A stretch of 64,000 nt of DNA, from contig JAJFKW010000001.1 of assembly GCA_021773015.1 (NCBI GenBank), positions 2,339,305 through 2,403,304 of the forward strand. The letters run 5' to 3'. The notes beneath the pieces were generated by a model. It was not told where the DNA came from, searched no databases, and saw only the letters and a program-made list of their open reading frames with translations. Shown piece by piece: positions 1-9,263 of this stretch. Numbering within the stretch: position 1 is the first letter of the stretch; each line of letters begins with the position of its first letter. Made by a program: the position numbers and the translations under genes. Source of the stretch: Woeseia sp. (lineage in GTDB: Bacteria > Pseudomonadota > Gammaproteobacteria > Steroidobacterales > Woeseiaceae).

Positions 1-306
1 AACGATGTGCTGCGGACGTTGGAACAAGCGGCTGTTGGGCTTTCGCACTCATTCGTTGATGTGTCGGATATGTACATCCAAATTCGCCTATCGGGTCCGG
101 AAAGTCAGGAGGTTCTTTCTCAAGCCGTCAGTATCGATATCCACCCACGAGTATTTCCGCCCGGAGCGACCGCGAGAGCTGGTTTTGCCGAAACAACTGC
201 GCAACTACATTGCGTTGACGACGCGCCCACGTTCATCGTTACCGTCTACAGCTCGTATCGACAGTACGCAATAGACTTGCTGAACACCGCAATCGGAGCC
301 GCATAG
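1..306 (+). CDS. soxG: Sarcosine oxidase gamma subunit-like protein (3' part only)
   Basis: This is the C-terminal 101 codons of a protein whose start lies before the window; the frame is open from base 1 (N-D-V-L-R). It resembles the end of the gamma subunit of heterotetrameric sarcosine oxidase, a GcvT-like fold. The visible signs are the Ser-His-Ser-Phe/Val-Asp-Val-Ser segment, an 'IRLSGPESQEVL' helix start, 'AVSIDIHPRVFPPG', and a final 'YSSYRQYAIDLLNTA' helix, all in the order usual for SoxG. In the known enzyme the gamma subunit packs with the alpha, beta and delta subunits that oxidise sarcosine to glycine and formaldehyde, so the other subunits are expected just upstream. A second, complete gamma-like gene (mgdD) lies at 17.4 kb, so this organism carries two members of the family. 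Only one third of the protein is visible, so the assignment is moderate. Confidence 0.72.
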   Translation, partial: NDVLRTLEQAAVGLSHSFVDVSDMYIQIRLSGPESQEVLSQAVSIDIHPRVFPPGATARAGFAETTAQLHCVDDAPTFIVTVYSSYRQYAIDLLNTAIGAA

Positions 307-595
307 TTTCGCAGTCGCAGTTGGTCGATATTGCACACCAAATCAGTACGATTTGTTGCGACTGAAACCAATTTGTCAGCGACCCAGGGCGTCCCGGAGA
401 TAGCTTGTATAGGACACGGCTAGGTTTGTATAGACAGGTCCGAACGTTTACAATAAAGTCGGAGAATTGAGGGGGAGCCGCTCATTGCTCCTGGTGAATT
501 TGCTGTGATCATGTGTTTCAAAATCGAAGCCGTAAGGCCGCAACTTCCAGCGCATTCACCACCAAAGAGAAAGAATTTTTTCAGTCGGAGGGGCT
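307..595. other. Intergenic region upstream of the TonB-dependent receptor
   Basis: No gene is seen. The region holds a direct repeat and a promoter-like pair of hexamers at 405-454, then a leader of about 140 bases. The receptor's ribosome binding site (GGAGGGG, 587-593) lies just before its ATG at 596. I saw no convincing terminator for the preceding gene. Confidence 0.6.
405..454 (+). promoter_or_regulatory. Promoter candidate with two TTGTATAG repeats
   Basis: TTGTATAG occurs at 405-412 and again at 426-433, start to start 21 bases apart, so both copies would lie on the same face of the helix. The second copy supplies a -35-like TTGTAT (426-431), which is 17 bases before a -10-like TACAAT (449-454). 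This matches sigma-70 geometry, and the next gene is the TonB-dependent receptor. The repeats could be a regulator binding site overlapping the -35 element. The call rests on base pattern only. Confidence 0.42.
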
Positions 596-3004
596 ATGTC
601 TACACGCAACCACAATCGAAGTAAATTCAGGCGCACACCGGTGTCGACAGCGGTTCACGCGGCGACAGCAGCGGCGTTGGCTATCGTTGCTTTACCACAA
701 ACTGCCAACGCGCAGTTAGAAGAAATAATCGTCACCGCATCGAAGCGTGCAGAAAATCTGCAAGACGTGGCGGTCTCTGTTATCGCCCTCGATAGCGCGA
801 CCTTAAATGAAGTTGGCATCACCAATTTCGACGACTACGTGCGTTACCAGCCCAATCTGACCGCATCCGGTCGAGGCCCTGGCAATACGACATTTTATAT
901 TCGCGGTATGGCGACCGACCAGGCAACATTGAGCGCCGTAGAGGCCGCCGGCAATTCGCCCAACGTCGCGCTGTATCTCGATGAGCAACCCATTCAAACG
1001 ATCGGCCGAAACCTCGATGTATACGTGGCCGATATGGAGCGGATTGAAGTCCTTGCTGGTCCGCAAGGCACTTTATTCGGCGCTAGTTCGCAGGCCGGTA
1101 CCGTTCGCCTGATCACAAAAAAGCCAGTTCTCAATGAGTTTGAGGCCGGCGCGAAATTCAGCATAGCCGATACCAAAGATGGCGAAATGAGTACTTCGGT
1201 CGAGGGCTATCTCAACCTTCCACTCATTGATGACAAGTTGGCGTGGCGTACCGTTGTCTATTCCGCCAATCAAGGCGGCTTCATTGACAATGTTCCCGGA
1301 TCGGATGACCCATTACTGACAAATCCTGCCCGCATCGCGAATTTCCCCGGCGCAACGACAATCCCAGCTGTAAACACGCTGCTAGCAGAGGAAGATTTTA
1401 ACGATGCCGATTACCAGGGGGTTCGCAGTGCGTTGAAATGGCAAGCGAATGACGATTGGGAATTCCTGTTGCAAGTTATGCAGCAAGAACTCAACACGGA
1501 GGGTTCATTCGCGCAGGATCCAGCCGTCGGCGAATTGCAGATATCGACGTTCTTCCCTGATTTTCAAAACGATGAATTTTCGCAAGTTGCATGGACGGTC
1601 AATGGCAATATCGGCAATCTAGAACTTATCTATACGGGTGCTTTTTTGGATCGAGATGTTGATCAGGCAACCAGCGATAATGCCTACCTTGAGGTGGGTG
1701 GATTTATCCCTTCGTATCTGTGCAACGCAACACAGTGTTTCGATCCGGTATATGGCGAACGCTTTACAGTCGAGACCGAACGCACGACTCACGAAATACG
1801 CGTTGCAACCTCACAGGAAAATCGATTGCGTTTCATCGGCGGCGTATTTTTCGATGACGCGGACCTTGGCGCGAGCATCGACTTTACGAGTCCTGGTCAA
1901 ATCGCAAATGGGCTTACCGCGCAACAACTTCCATTGCCGGGAACGACGATATTCGATCCCAATCCGCGCGACCAAGGGGTCAACTTCGTTAACGATATTA
2001 CGCGCTTCGAAAAACAAACGGCGGTATTTGGCGAGCTAACTTACGAATTGGTGCCGGATCAATTCACAGCCACCATCGGTGCTCGTTACTACGAACAAGA
2101 AGTAAGTTTGGCCGGTTCGACGAACTTCTTTTTCGCGACTACGGATACGGACCGTGATTTCGGCATTAATATCGACGCCAATCTTGACGGTATTTCGCCC
2201 GCAACGGAAACCGACACCATCATAAAATTTAACGTGTCGTGGACGCCAAATGACAGTTCGCTTTTTTATGCGACGTATTCTGAGGGCTTCCGTCCGGGTG
2301 GATTTAACCGCCGCGGTGGACCGGGTAGCGCCGACCCGACGGTAATCGTACCATTTGGCTACGTTACTGATACCGTCGAAAACATCGAGTTCGGATGGAA
2401 AGCGACATTCCTCGACAATCGGCTGCGTTGGAACGGTACAGCATACAAGGTTGATTGGAGCGACATTCAATTGACTGTGACCGACTTTACCGTTTCAAAT
2501 CTAACTTTTACGACCAATTTGGGTGAGGCCGAAGTCACCGGTATCGATTCAGATATTGCATTTTCGGTAAATGATGACTTTACCTTGTTCGGGTCATTCG
2601 CATGGAACGACACGGAGATCACCTCGGTGTCTAATGACCTATTTGCACCGTCAAACGTCTCGCCGGCGGGAAGTTCATTAGCATTTTCACCGGAGTTTCA
2701 ATACACCCTACGCGGCAGATACACCTGGCAGGCCGGTGACTTCGATGCACATGTGCAGCTTGCCCTGCAGCACGCGGACGAGAGCGATAATTCCATTATC
2801 CTGTCTCAAGTAGCAAACATTCCGAGCTGGGATTCGTTGGATGCGACAATCGGATTTGGCAAAGAGAATTATGGCGTTGAATTGTTCATCGATAATGTAA
2901 CGGATGAACGGATAATTCGCTTCATCCGAACCAATGGTGCTACACCTGAAGAATTTGTTACTCGGCCGAGATCAATTGGGCTGCGCTTCAGGTACGACTA
3001 TTGA
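596..3004 (+). CDS. TonB-dependent outer-membrane receptor
   Basis: An 802-residue outer-membrane active-transport receptor. Residues 1-40 look like a signal peptide ending ANA-Q. A TonB-box-like 'EEIIVTASKR' follows at 42-51, then a plug domain (about 55-180) with 'YIRGMATDQ' and 'ERIEVLAGPQGTLFGASSQAGTVRLITKKP', a run typical of the plug's end. The remainder is rich in alternating beta strands and ends in an aromatic residue (RFRYDY), as beta-barrel proteins do. A strong SD (GGAGGGG) sits just before the chosen ATG. It belongs to the broad group of receptors found in sphingomonads and marine gammaproteobacteria that take up diverse organic substrates, not only iron siderophores. The substrate cannot be read from sequence. 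The next gene is a TPR-sulfotransferase, a frequent neighbour of such receptors, and a Rieske oxygenase and amine genes lie nearby, so an N-methylated or aromatic compound is a reasonable guess. Confidence 0.93.
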   Translation: MSTRNHNRSKFRRTPVSTAVHAATAAALAIVALPQTANAQLEEIIVTASKRAENLQDVAVSVIALDSATLNEVGITNFDDYVRYQPNLTASGRGPGNTTFYIRGMATDQATLSAVEAAGNSPNVALYLDEQPIQTIGRNLDVYVADMERIEVLAGPQGTLFGASSQAGTVRLITKKPVLNEFEAGAKFSIADTKDGEMSTSVEGYLNLPLIDDKLAWRTVVYSANQGGFIDNVPGSDDPLLTNPARIANFPGATTIPAVNTLLAEEDFNDADYQGVRSALKWQANDDWEFLLQVMQQELNTEGSFAQDPAVGELQISTFFPDFQNDEFSQVAWTVNGNIGNLELIYTGAFLDRDVDQATSDNAYLEVGGFIPSYLCNATQCFDPVYGERFTVETERTTHEIRVATSQENRLRFIGGVFFDDADLGASIDFTSPGQIANGLTAQQLPLPGTTIFDPNPRDQGVNFVNDITRFEKQTAVFGELTYELVPDQFTATIGARYYEQEVSLAGSTNFFFATTDTDRDFGINIDANLDGISPATETDTIIKFNVSWTPNDSSLFYATYSEGFRPGGFNRRGGPGSADPTVIVPFGYVTDTVENIEFGWKATFLDNRLRWNGTAYKVDWSDIQLTVTDFTVSNLTFTTNLGEAEVTGIDSDIAFSVNDDFTLFGSFAWNDTEITSVSNDLFAPSNVSPAGSSLAFSPEFQYTLRGRYTWQAGDFDAHVQLALQHADESDNSIILSQVANIPSWDSLDATIGFGKENYGVELFIDNVTDERIIRFIRTNGATPEEFVTRPRSIGLRFRYDY

Positions 3005-3036
3005 TCTGAATGCCCTTAACTTAGAAGTATCGATAC

Positions 3037-3071
3037 AAAAGGGAAGTGGTTATACCTACCACTTCCCTTTT
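3037..3071 (+). terminator. Rho-independent terminator after the receptor gene
   Basis: A perfect 14-bp inverted repeat pairs 3037-3050 (AAAAGGGAAGTGGT) with 3058-3071 (ACCACTTCCCTTTT) around a 7-base loop. The stem ends in T4 and continues C-TTTT. It starts 33 bases after the receptor stop codon, so receptor transcripts probably end here and the TPR-sulfotransferase has its own promoter or depends on readthrough. Confidence 0.85.
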
Positions 3072-3179
3072 CTTTTGCGCCATCAGCAATCAATTTGGTA
3101 TCTAGCGTCAAACAAATACCGGCCTCCTAAATCAATGCAGAGATTGCCTTAATGCGCTGCAACGGTAAACTCGCGCGAT

Positions 3180-5195
3180 ATGAGTAGCGAAAACACCACG
3201 GCCGACGATACAGATGCCGAGATTGATGCTTCGATCAAAGCAGTTCAATTGATGTTGAGCCGGAGCCGTTTTGATGAAGCTGACGCGGCAATTTCTAGAC
3301 TAATCGCGGCCCAACCCGATCATGCGGAGGCCCACTACGTAAATGCGGTTGTAAAACGTCTACTCAATCAATCCGAGAGCGCGCTCCGAAGTTTGGACGA
3401 ACTACATAAGATTACACCAAATCATAGTCGCGGCTATCAGGAAAAAGGCTTTCTTTGGATGGCCCAAAGGGAACTGGAACCGGCGATTGAAGCGCTAGAA
3501 AAAGCCGTCGAATTGGATTCGGCACTGATTTCCAGTTGGAAAGGCCTCATCGGATTGTATGGCATGGCGAAGAACCATGCCGGTTTGGCGAGAGCGACAG
3601 TACATGTCGATCGACTAAAATCGCTACCACCACAATTGTTGAGCATAACGACGCTCGTCAATGAAAATCAATTAGACAAAGCCGAGTCGCTGTGTCGGCA
3701 ATTCCTGCTTAAGCATCCAAAAAACGTCGAGGCCATGCGTCTGTTAGCCAGCATTGCCGTCGCATTAGGCGTAACTGACGACGCTGAGAAATTGTTGGAA
3801 AGCGCGCTCGAGTTCGAGCCCGATTTCCACCTCGGTCGATTCGACTATGTAGGCGTATTGCAAAAACGTCAAAAGTTCGAATCCACATTCGAACAAGCGC
3901 GTCGACTCAAGGACTCCGTGCCGGACGACTATAACTATAAGCGTCTGTATGCCAATGCATGTTTGAACGTCGGCCGGCATGAAGAAGCATTGCAGGTCTA
4001 TCAAAACGTCCTGGAAATCGATCCTGAGAACCCTCAAATTTTGTTGATGTGCGGGCATGCCGCGAAGACGCTCGGTCGATTGCAAGAGGGTATCGATTTC
4101 TACCAGCGCAGCTATGCCGCCAGACCCGACTATGGCGACGCATATTGGAGCTTGGCCAATCTAAAGACCTACGCTGCGAGCGACGATGAATTACAGCTCG
4201 CGCAAGACAGCGAGGCGGACGAGAAAACCAGCATTGTGGATCGTATACACCTGTGTTTCGCGGTAGGAAAGGCGTTGGAAGATCGTCACGAATTTGCACG
4301 GTCGTTCGAATACTACGATCGTGGCAATCGACTGAAGAGAGAGTCTCTGGCGTATCGACCGGAAATCGTCAGCGCCGAGATTGAGTCTCAGATCAGCGTT
4401 ATAACCCCAGAGTTGATTGAGGCCAAAACTGGTTTCGGTAATCCTGCGCCTGATCCGATTTTTATCGTAGGGCTGCCACGCTCCGGGTCGACTCTGCTGG
4501 AGCAAATACTCGCATCGCATTCTGAAGTAGATGGGACGTTCGAGTTGCCGAATATTCTGAGTATTGTTGCGCGGCTGAACGGGCGACGCATGGCGAACAA
4601 AGCTGCTAGGTATCCGGGTCTGCTAGTCGATCTGAATAAAGACGAAATTTTCGAATTGGGCCAATCGTATATCGATGAAACAAAGGCGTATCGAGCCAAC
4701 GCACCCTACTTCATCGACAAAATGCCAAACAATTTTCGGCACATCGGCCTGATCAAGATGATCTTACCTAACGCTAAAATTATTGATGCGCGCCGCGAGC
4801 CTATGGCGTGTTGCTTTAGCGGATTCAAACAACTGTTCGCGTCAGGACAAGCCTACACCTACGGCTTGCGGGAAATAGGCCAATACTATCGAAACTACAT
4901 CCGCTTGATGGATCACTGGGAGTGTCTTTTTCCAGAACAGATTTTACGCGTGCAATACGAAGATGTTGTAGAAGATTTGGAGGCCCAAGTCACGCGACTG
5001 CTGTCTTACTGTGGACTAGCCCCACAAGCTGAATGCCTCGAATTTCATAAGACCGATCGCCTGGTGCGCACACCCAGTTCCGAACAGGTCAGACAACCCA
5101 TTTATCGAACGGGGCTGCAACAGTGGATGAACTTCGAAGAATTTCTGCAGCCGCTTGAGGACGCGCTGGTCCCTGAGCTAAACCGACAAACCTGA
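3180..5195 (+). CDS. TPR-repeat sulfotransferase family protein
   Basis: A 671-residue protein in two parts. Residues 1 to about 390 are tetratricopeptide-like helical repeats (for example 'AEAHYVNAVVKRLLNQSESALRSL', 'EALQVYQNVLEIDPENPQILLMCG'). The C-terminal part is a sulfotransferase_3-type domain whose PAPS-binding loop 'PIFIVGLPRSGSTLLEQIL' begins near residue 424; 'YIDKMPNNFRHIGLIKMILPNAKIIDARREP' is the 3'-phosphate-binding region. The family would transfer sulfate from PAPS to an acceptor. The acceptor is unknown, and many bacterial TPR-sulfotransferases next to TonB receptors have no known reaction. No signal peptide is seen, so it is probably cytoplasmic. It lies 109 bases beyond a strong terminator and is convergent with the Rieske gene. 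Confidence 0.88.
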   Translation: MSSENTTADDTDAEIDASIKAVQLMLSRSRFDEADAAISRLIAAQPDHAEAHYVNAVVKRLLNQSESALRSLDELHKITPNHSRGYQEKGFLWMAQRELEPAIEALEKAVELDSALISSWKGLIGLYGMAKNHAGLARATVHVDRLKSLPPQLLSITTLVNENQLDKAESLCRQFLLKHPKNVEAMRLLASIAVALGVTDDAEKLLESALEFEPDFHLGRFDYVGVLQKRQKFESTFEQARRLKDSVPDDYNYKRLYANACLNVGRHEEALQVYQNVLEIDPENPQILLMCGHAAKTLGRLQEGIDFYQRSYAARPDYGDAYWSLANLKTYAASDDELQLAQDSEADEKTSIVDRIHLCFAVGKALEDRHEFARSFEYYDRGNRLKRESLAYRPEIVSAEIESQISVITPELIEAKTGFGNPAPDPIFIVGLPRSGSTLLEQILASHSEVDGTFELPNILSIVARLNGRRMANKAARYPGLLVDLNKDEIFELGQSYIDETKAYRANAPYFIDKMPNNFRHIGLIKMILPNAKIIDARREPMACCFSGFKQLFASGQAYTYGLREIGQYYRNYIRLMDHWECLFPEQILRVQYEDVVEDLEAQVTRLLSYCGLAPQAECLEFHKTDRLVRTPSSEQVRQPIYRTGLQQWMNFEEFLQPLEDALVPELNRQT

Positions 5196-5245
5196 TCGAT
5201 TTTCCTGCCGTTAAGACGAGCGACCGTAGCGTTCGCAAACAATCC

Positions 5246-6376
5246 TTAATCAGTCAGGGAGACGTCACTACCGAGATGTGTCGCCATATATCGATACATA
5301 TCGAAAATCGTCCCTTCAAGATCTTGTTTCGCCAAAGGTCCTGATTCGTAGTAACGCGACTGCAGGCCTTTTTGCAACGTTTCGAGTTTGGCCTTGTCCT
5401 CTGCATTGACTTGATTCATGAAATCACGTTGTTCGTCGGTCACGCCGTCTGTCTGTGGCAATGCCGACATACCCCAGCGAATATTGACGGAATTACTTGT
5501 ATCGGGGCTCAAGCAAAGAAAGATCAAAATGTTGGGTGCGGCCGCGACGACAAGATTCGGAAAAACACCGAACATAAAGGAGCAGCGCTTCTCCTTGTCA
5601 GTCAAGTTCGGTGGGAACGGACCTCGTTCAGGATACTTAGGGTCGTAATAAGAGTAGTACGCATTGTATTGTCCGTCCGAAGGCACGTACTCGCACAAAC
5701 CGGTCGGTGTCAGGGGGCGCAAGGTTTTGGGATGGGTAACATCTAAGTGATAACCCTCCATAAAGTTTTCCGCCAGACACTTCCAGTTTGTTTGCCACGT
5801 TACGCTTTCGGTGAAACCGTGAACTCGCTCCGCAACGTCGTAATTTTCAATGTACGGGATAAGGTTACTCAGCCGTGGTGCCAGCGGCGTGGCGTTACCG
5901 TCCAAATTGACGAACAGGAAACCCTGCCAAATTTCGGTATTGAATGCGGGTAACCGATAGTTCGCGCAGTCGAAACCTTTGACCTCCGACATTAGCGGCG
6001 CAGCCAAGAGTTGTCCCTTCGAGTCGTACGTCCACGCGTGATAACTACAACTAAAACGCGACTTCTTACCGGATCCCGCCGCGACCATGTTGCCACGGTG
6101 CCGACAAACGTTTGAGAGTACGCGGACAACACCATCCTTGCCGCGTACAACCAGCAATTGTTCACCGACGAGATCGGTTGTGTAGAAGTCGCCCGGTTCA
6201 CTAACCTGGTCCACACGCCCAAGACAGACCCAGTCTTTGCGAAATACAATTTCAGACTCCAGCTGCAGAAAATCTTCAGAGCTATAGTATCCCGCAGGCA
6301 TGGCGGTTGCTTGTTCAAATGACGAGTTCTTAGCAGTAGTTAATGCGTCCCGAATTTCCCTTACTGTTGTATTCAT
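5246..6376 (-). CDS. Rieske non-haem iron oxygenase, alpha subunit
   Basis: A 376-residue ring-hydroxylating/demethylating oxygenase subunit. The Rieske [2Fe-2S] site is complete: Cys91-x-His93 and Cys110-x2-His113. The catalytic iron ligands are His210 and His215 in 'ENFMEGYHLDVTH', with an acidic third ligand probably Asp327 in 'NAEDKAKLE'. The layout and the 'LQKGLQSRYYESGPL' stretch resemble the carnitine/choline/phthalate-like group more than the classic ring-hydroxylating dioxygenases. Such enzymes often remove N-methyl groups or split quaternary amines using O2 and a separate reductase. No reductase or ferredoxin gene is in the window. It is divergent from an MFS transporter and next to a complete methylamine pathway, so I infer an N-methylated substrate. 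Candidates include betaines, choline, carnitine and N-methyl heterocycles; none can be chosen from sequence. Confidence 0.88.
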   Translation of the reverse strand: MNTTVREIRDALTTAKNSSFEQATAMPAGYYSSEDFLQLESEIVFRKDWVCLGRVDQVSEPGDFYTTDLVGEQLLVVRGKDGVVRVLSNVCRHRGNMVAAGSGKKSRFSCSYHAWTYDSKGQLLAAPLMSEVKGFDCANYRLPAFNTEIWQGFLFVNLDGNATPLAPRLSNLIPYIENYDVAERVHGFTESVTWQTNWKCLAENFMEGYHLDVTHPKTLRPLTPTGLCEYVPSDGQYNAYYSYYDPKYPERGPFPPNLTDKEKRCSFMFGVFPNLVVAAAPNILIFLCLSPDTSNSVNIRWGMSALPQTDGVTDEQRDFMNQVNAEDKAKLETLQKGLQSRYYESGPLAKQDLEGTIFDMYRYMATHLGSDVSLTD

Positions 6377-6656
6377 TTCTGGACCTCACCTCACGACAGC
6401 AATTGCAAATAAATGTGACATACTGCGGCTTCAGCCGATACGCATTGACCTCGCATTAAAACATACAACGAGGACTGGATGTATGGTGATAAAGGCGGTC
6501 ACACTGTACGATCAAGGTTGTCTCCAATCGCGCCAAACATGTGGTCAATTTCGCCATTAATGTAGTCATACCCCGCAAGATTTGAACTCACGTTTGGAGT
6601 TTGCATACGGTGGTCGTCACGCGGCCTGCAATGTTGCTAGGCCGGGAAGAAAAACT

Positions 6657-7853
6657 ATGACAACCGATACCACGGTGAGCGCATTGCCGCATGAAAATGA
6701 TCCGCATCTAGTCGAAAAGATCAACAGGATCAGTACCGTCTCTGCAGCGATGTGGATGACCGTCGTTGGCACACTGGGTATTTTGTTTTTGCCCCTTTTG
6801 GTTAGCGGCATCATCGACGAGCTGGGTTTTAGCAACAAGCAGGCCGGCTATGTCGCCGCGGCCGAAATGGCCGGCGTCGCCATTGTGTCCGGGTTAGGGA
6901 TATTTTGGGTGCGCCGGGTGAATTGGGTCACCGTCGCCACGCTTTCCACTGTCGTCTTCATTGCAGCGAACTGGGCGTCGACGGGCATCGACAGCTATTG
7001 GCCAATGCTTGCCAGCCGATTTTTGGTTGGTAGCGCAAGTGGTGCACTATTAGCCATTGGCCTCGCATGCCAAAGCGACAGTAAAAATGCTGACCGAATA
7101 TTTGGATATTGGGTCGCCTGTCAAATGACGGTATCGACCGTCGGATACATAGTGATATTTCCGAAAGTCATTTCAAGTTGGGGACTTGACGGATTTTTGT
7201 TCGCATTGATAGCGCTGGGACTTACTTCCTTCCTGTCGATCGCGTTACTGCCTCAGCGTGGCCTCAACAGAACGACCTCACACGAAAAACAACAAAATAA
7301 CTTCCTAACCAGCGCGTTGGCATTAGTTGGCGCGTTACTGTTTTTTATGGCTCAGGGTGGACTCTGGGCATTTCTGGAACGCTTAGGGCTTGCGGCGAAC
7401 TTGACGACAGCGCAAATCGGATTTGCGCTGGGCATTTCGTCTGTGCTTGGCATCCTAGGAGGGTTGGCGAAGAACTGGATTGCAGACGCGCTGGGGATGC
7501 TGAGTCCTTTTTTGTTCGTGATTGTCGGGGAACTTGTCATGCTGTTCCTATTTGCGACGAGCACGAACAACATAATGTTTGCCATCGCCGTCTGCATGCT
7601 GCAATTTTGTTGGGCCATGGGCATGGCGGCTTTCCTTGGCGGATTGAACGTAATAGACAAAACCGGAGGGCTCGTATTACTTCTAATGTCGACAGCGAAG
7701 GTCGGCTATTCATTAGGGCCCGCGTTGATGGGCCGACTCATAAATGGCGATGACTATACTAATGTCATTCTTGCCAGCGGCGCGTTAGTTGTTGTCGGCA
7801 TGATTACTGCCGTGACGCTCATTAGAAGTCGAATGAAATTAGTGGAAGCGTAG
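6657..7853 (+). CDS. MFS transporter
   Basis: A 398-residue integral membrane protein with about twelve hydrophobic segments in two halves, the pattern of the major facilitator superfamily. The first half contains 'GFSNKQAGYVAAAEMAGVA' and 'ASRFLVGSASGALLAIGLA', where the acidic and arginine residues typical of MFS loops are seen. The start was placed at ATG 6657 (MTTDTTVSAL) because GGGAAG lies just upstream; an upstream extension to 6582 reads as non-coding. The gene is divergent from the Rieske oxygenase and shares a roughly 280-base control region with it, so it probably imports that enzyme's substrate. The substrate is unknown. No AmtB-type methylamine permease is present in the window. 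Confidence 0.86.
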   Translation: MTTDTTVSALPHENDPHLVEKINRISTVSAAMWMTVVGTLGILFLPLLVSGIIDELGFSNKQAGYVAAAEMAGVAIVSGLGIFWVRRVNWVTVATLSTVVFIAANWASTGIDSYWPMLASRFLVGSASGALLAIGLACQSDSKNADRIFGYWVACQMTVSTVGYIVIFPKVISSWGLDGFLFALIALGLTSFLSIALLPQRGLNRTTSHEKQQNNFLTSALALVGALLFFMAQGGLWAFLERLGLAANLTTAQIGFALGISSVLGILGGLAKNWIADALGMLSPFLFVIVGELVMLFLFATSTNNIMFAIAVCMLQFCWAMGMAAFLGGLNVIDKTGGLVLLLMSTAKVGYSLGPALMGRLINGDDYTNVILASGALVVVGMITAVTLIRSRMKLVEA

Positions 7854-7933
7854 CCGACCATTCATTTCGCATCGTTGTAGCGTGAGCGTTAGCCAATACC
7901 AGACGAGCTCTTGGTTTCACATCTCCTCAAGCA

Positions 7934-9241
7934 TTAACAATCGAAAGTCGTTTCGCGCTCCCAGGGCGATATTTGTTTTGTGTAGCGATGCCACTCCGCG
8001 GCCTTTAATTTTACATAGCTATCCACGAACTCATCGCCAAATGCGTTGCGCGCGATTTTGTTCTTATCGAATAGGCGTATCGCATCCAGTAAGTTGGCCG
8101 GCAGTTTTCGTACTTTCTTTAGCTTGTGTTGTTCGGTATACATATTGATATCGAGCGGCGGCCCGGGATCTCTCTTGTTAGCAATACCATCTGCTCCAGC
8201 AGCCATAATTCCAGCCTGCAGCAAGTACGGATTCGATGCACCATCCATAAGTCGCAATTCAAAACGCCCCGCGTCCGGTACGCGTACCATATGCGTGCGA
8301 TTGTTACCGCTATAAGTAATTGCGTTCGGTGACCAGGTAGCACCTGACGACGTTACCGAAGCATCGATTCGTTTGTAGCTATTTACGGTTGGCACAAAAA
8401 TAGCGGCAAGTGAATCGGCGCTTTTTAGGACACCGCCCAAAAAGTTGTAAGCGAGAGTCGAGAGCCCCATATCATCCCGCTTGTTCAAGAACAGGTTTTT
8501 CGCGCCATCTTTATCCCAAACGGATACATGTGCATGACAACCATTCCCGGTGAGGTGTGAAAACGGTTTCGGCATGAATGTCGCGCGATAACCATGATTC
8601 TCCGCAATGGTTTTCGCCATGTATTTGAAGAATGTATGGCGATCGGCAGTGACCAGCGCATCCGCATAGTCCCAATTCATTTCAAACTGTCCGTTCGCAT
8701 CTTCGTGATCGTTTTGATACGGATTCCAACGCAGCGCTAACATCGCGTCACAAATGTCACGTATGACGTCATAGCGGCGCATCAGCGCGGATTGATCGTA
8801 GCAGGGTTTCTCCTGGGTATCCGCCGGGTCCGATACCATGTCGCCGGAAGGCGTGGTGAGAAAAAACTCGCACTCAACGCCGGTTTTGATTCGATGGCCC
8901 TTCTTGGTCGCCGCAGCAATTTGCCTTTTCAGGACGACACGAGGAGATGCCTCCAGCTGTTTGCCGTTCATCCACAAATCGGAAGCTAACCAGGCAACTT
9001 CGGGTTTCCAAGGAAGTTGAATCAAACTGTCTGGATCGGGAATCGCAAACAAATCCGGGTGGGCAGGCGTCATATCTAGCCACGCGGCAAAACCTGCGAA
9101 CCCTGCACCCTCCTTTTGCATACCCTTGATAGCACGTGCCGGCACAAGCTTAGCCCGAAGATGACCCAGCAGATCGACGAAACTGATTAGGAAGTACTCT
9201 ATCTTTTTTGCTTTTGCGATCGCTGCAAGATCTTTCGCCAT
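7934..9241 (-). CDS. gmaS: Gamma-glutamylmethylamide synthetase
   Basis: A 435-residue glutamine-synthetase-family enzyme. It would join methylamine to glutamate using ATP to make gamma-glutamylmethylamide, the first step of the N-methylglutamate pathway. Family signatures are 'VECEFFLTT', 'NGCHAHVSVWD', the ATP-site region 'DASVTSSGATWSPNAITYSGNNRTH' and the C-terminal 'FELRLMDGASNPYL'. The length matches GmaS and short class III glutamine synthetases. The start is ATG 9241 (MAKDLAAIAK) because GAGGAGAG lies about 6 bases upstream; a longer frame to 9334 would overlap mgsC. It is the last gene of the leftward mgsABC-gmaS arm, 22 bases after mgsC. The specific call over ordinary glutamine synthetase depends on the adjoining mgs and mgd genes and is strong in that context. 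Confidence 0.93.
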   Translation of the reverse strand: MAKDLAAIAKAKKIEYFLISFVDLLGHLRAKLVPARAIKGMQKEGAGFAGFAAWLDMTPAHPDLFAIPDPDSLIQLPWKPEVAWLASDLWMNGKQLEASPRVVLKRQIAAATKKGHRIKTGVECEFFLTTPSGDMVSDPADTQEKPCYDQSALMRRYDVIRDICDAMLALRWNPYQNDHEDANGQFEMNWDYADALVTADRHTFFKYMAKTIAENHGYRATFMPKPFSHLTGNGCHAHVSVWDKDGAKNLFLNKRDDMGLSTLAYNFLGGVLKSADSLAAIFVPTVNSYKRIDASVTSSGATWSPNAITYSGNNRTHMVRVPDAGRFELRLMDGASNPYLLQAGIMAAGADGIANKRDPGPPLDINMYTEQHKLKKVRKLPANLLDAIRLFDKNKIARNAFGDEFVDSYVKLKAAEWHRYTKQISPWERETTFDC

Positions 9242-9263
9242 CACTTCTCTCCTCGTTCTCTCT

